The position numbers were made by a program, and so were the translations under genes. The notes under the pieces are model-generated. The model made no database searches and was not told where the DNA came from. It was given only the letters and a program-made list of their open reading frames with translations. Below, piece by piece: positions 62,313-64,000 of a stretch of 64,000 nucleotides of DNA; position 1 is the first letter of the stretch, and the number at the start of each line of letters is the position of its first letter. The stretch comes from Chitinophagaceae bacterium. GTDB lineage: Bacteria > Bacteroidota > Bacteroidia > Chitinophagales > Chitinophagaceae. The stretch spans positions 123,693 to 187,692 of the forward strand of contig JADKJI010000062.1 in assembly GCA_016721085.1 (NCBI GenBank), in the 5' to 3' direction.

Positions 62313-63257
62313 CTATTTCTCCAGATTGATGAACATATCCTTGGTCATGCTTTCCAGGTTATATTCCTCTTTCCAGCCCCAGTCGCGTCTGGCAACGCTG
62401 TCATCTATGCTTTGGGGCCAGCTATCGGCAATGGCCTGCCTGTAGTCTGGTTTATATTGCATTACAAATCCGGGGATATGCTTTTCAATCACTGTAGCAA
62501 TCTCTTTTGGAGAAAAACTCATGCCAGACAGATTGTAAGATGTACGAACACCGATACTAGCAGCGGGGGCTTCCATCAATTCAATAGTGGCCCTGATGGC
62601 ATCGGGCATATACATCATCGGCAGATAAGTATCTTCTTTCAGGAAGCATTGATATTTCTTGTTTTCCAATGCTTCATGATATATCTCAACAGCATAATCT
62701 GTGGTTCCTCCACCTGGGGCTGATTTATAACTGATCAATCCGGGATACCTGAGACTTCGAACATCTACTCCGAAACGCTGGTGATAATAGTGACACCAAA
62801 ACTCCCCGGCATATTTACTGATCCCATACACAGTGGTGGGTTCAATGATAGTCTGTTGAGGACAATCCCTTTTGGGTGAAGTGGGGCCGAAAACGGCTAT
62901 AGAAGAAGGCCAATAAACTTTATGGATCTTTTCCTCACGGGCTATATCGAGTACATTTAATAAGCCTGTCATATTCAGGTTCCAGGCCAGATTAGGATTC
63001 TTTTCTCCTGTTGCAGAAAGAATGGCCGCCAGAAGGTAAATCTGGGTGAAATTCTGCCTTATCACCTGAACGTGCAACATCTCTTTGTTCATTACATCAA
63101 GGCTAACATAAGGCCCCGTTCCTTCCAGCAAAGGGTTCTGTTCCCTAAGGTCACTGGCTACTACATTGGCATTTCCATATATCTTTCTGAGTGCCAGGGT
63201 TAGTTCCACTCCAATTTGTCCGGAAGCACCAATTACAAGGATTTTCTCTTTAATCAT
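62313..63257 (-). CDS. NAD-dependent epimerase/dehydratase (SDR-type threonine dehydrogenase-like)
   Basis: 314 residues from the ATG at 63257, where MIKEKILVIGASGQIGVELT begins; the 21 codons upstream are not homologous. It is an extended short-chain dehydrogenase: GASGQIG dinucleotide loop, VASDLREQ, LLAAILSATGEKNP, catalytic WPSSIAVFGP and YGISKYAGE (Tyr, Lys), LRYPGLIS and GGGTTDYAVEIYH. This pattern is that of SDR-type L-threonine 3-dehydrogenases, which oxidise threonine to 2-amino-3-ketobutyrate, rather than of UDP-sugar epimerases. The threonine assignment is likely but not certain. Confidence 0.87.
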   Translation of the reverse strand: MIKEKILVIGASGQIGVELTLALRKIYGNANVVASDLREQNPLLEGTGPYVSLDVMNKEMLHVQVIRQNFTQIYLLAAILSATGEKNPNLAWNLNMTGLLNVLDIAREEKIHKVYWPSSIAVFGPTSPKRDCPQQTIIEPTTVYGISKYAGEFWCHYYHQRFGVDVRSLRYPGLISYKSAPGGGTTDYAVEIYHEALENKKYQCFLKEDTYLPMMYMPDAIRATIELMEAPAASIGVRTSYNLSGMSFSPKEIATVIEKHIPGFVMQYKPDYRQAIADSWPQSIDDSVARRDWGWKEEYNLESMTKDMFINLEK

Positions 63258-63548
63258 AACAAGCAGGATAAAAGGCAAAGTAATAGGGTCTCTTTCAAAA
63301 GAAAAAATTATATCTGCCATAGGCCTACCCGTATTCTATCGCCCTGCCCAGAATAAAAGCAAATTGACCCACCTGCTCAAAGGCCATCTCCACTTACTCA
63401 AATGGCTGTTCTGCCATGAAGCTAAAAGCTAATTTGATGAGAATTCTGGTTCATTTCCGCCTTGCTATAAATACATCCATCCTTCAAACAGGAAAAGCCA
63501 CCAATCAATTTTACCAGCCAATCATTCATTTAGCCTTAACTGATTATC

Positions 63549-64000
63549 ATGAAAAAAACATTTGCCTTAATCGCTGCTATTCTGCTATTTTGGAATTCCC
63601 TTTACAGTCAGAACGTTGGTATAAACAACGCAAATCCTGAAGCCGCATTGGATGTTATCGGCGATGTCATATTCAGGACAAACCCCATTACTGCTGCAGA
63701 TGGCATCAATTACTCTTTCGATATACTCACTGTAAGATCGAATTATTACAGGGTTACTGGACCAACAGCAGATTTTACCATTGCAAGTTTACTGGCTGGT
63801 GTTGATGGAAGAGTGATCACTCTCTTCAACCGATCCGGTTTCTCCATGCAATTGAATAATGAAGATGCTGGCTCTTCACTTACAGAACAGATTGTTACGG
63901 GCACCAATGCTGATCTTGTTATAGTAAACAAGGGAATAGTGACACTTCAATATGATGGGGATGAGCAAAAATGGATAGTAAAAAGTAGTAGTAAAGGAGC
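63549..64000 (+). CDS. secreted protein, N-terminal part (runs off the window)
   Basis: An open frame from ATG 63549 to the window edge, 150 codons without a stop. The signal peptide (KTFALIAAILLFWNSLYSQ) is followed by NVGINNANPEAALDVIGDVI, the typical opening of Bacteroidota surface proteins with G-I-N-x-x-x-P-x-A-x-L-D-V (trimeric or tail-fibre-like). Beta-rich sequence follows, e.g. GRVITLFNRSGFSMQLNNED and ADLVIVNKGIVTLQYDGDEQ. Function unknown; the end lies outside the window. Confidence 0.85.
   Translation, partial: MKKTFALIAAILLFWNSLYSQNVGINNANPEAALDVIGDVIFRTNPITAADGINYSFDILTVRSNYYRVTGPTADFTIASLLAGVDGRVITLFNRSGFSMQLNNEDAGSSLTEQIVTGTNADLVIVNKGIVTLQYDGDEQKWIVKSSSKG

Overview
The window looks like a chromosomal segment from a Bacteroidota bacterium, most probably of the family Chitinophagaceae. 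The reasons are the AT-rich coding style, the absence of Shine-Dalgarno sequences before most genes, several close matches to the -7 promoter element TAnnTTTG, a type IX secretion gene (porQ), a TonB-dependent receptor with a carboxypeptidase-like N-terminal domain, and the gene order parA-parB-DUF5683-dapB. I see no rRNA, tRNA, CRISPR array, transposase or phage gene.

Layout. 1-10 kb: end of a D-threonine-aldolase-type PLP enzyme, an M19 dipeptidase, a nitroreductase, a LytS/LytTR two-component pair with two likely target genes (a PepSY-like secreted protein and a TonB-dependent outer-membrane protein) that share an upstream box, and a family 3 glycosidase. 10-15 kb: sugar-acid type enzymes (SDR, IlvD/Edd dehydratase, Gfo/Idh/MocA) and a LuxE-like protein. 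15-21 kb: lipoprotein, UbiA-like membrane protein, M42 aminopeptidase, then a small-membrane-protein / kinase-like methyltransferase / sulfatase-fold cassette. 21-29 kb: porQ, lon, two outer-membrane proteins, a metallophosphoesterase, an FMN reductase and a UPF0173 hydrolase. 29-35.5 kb: partition and lysine-biosynthesis genes and a TPR histidine kinase with its LuxR-type regulator. 35.5-40.4 kb: a sucrose-type operon (SLC45-like transporter, fructokinase, amylosucrase) behind a perfect 26-bp LacI-type palindrome, then acylphosphatase. 40.8-45.3 kb: DUF1080 and GH16 proteins, lspA, DUF1003 and a PqqB-like hydrolase.

45.4-59.8 kb is the most unusual part. It holds a DUF2235 alpha/beta hydrolase, a lipoprotein, three different caspase-fold (C14) proteins (one plain, one behind 16 WD40 repeats, one behind about 22 TPRs and an Ig-like domain), a CHASE2-like membrane sensor and a FecR-like secreted protein. 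All but the DUF2235 protein have an export signal or a membrane anchor, so this looks like a caspase network working outside the cytoplasm. Two divergent operons meet at a large inverted repeat. The window ends with two thioredoxin-fold proteins, a small hypothetical, an NAD-dependent epimerase and the start of a secreted protein.

Two features run through the whole window. First, a family of intergenic palindromes (ACCGCAGAGACGCGGAGACG type), often flanked by short AAATTTGAAA or TTGAACCT repeats in mirror orientation. Second, nine genes are broken by what look like single-base indels, although both halves remain well conserved. This points to assembly indel errors more than to gene decay, and each such gene is best read as one intact protein until checked.
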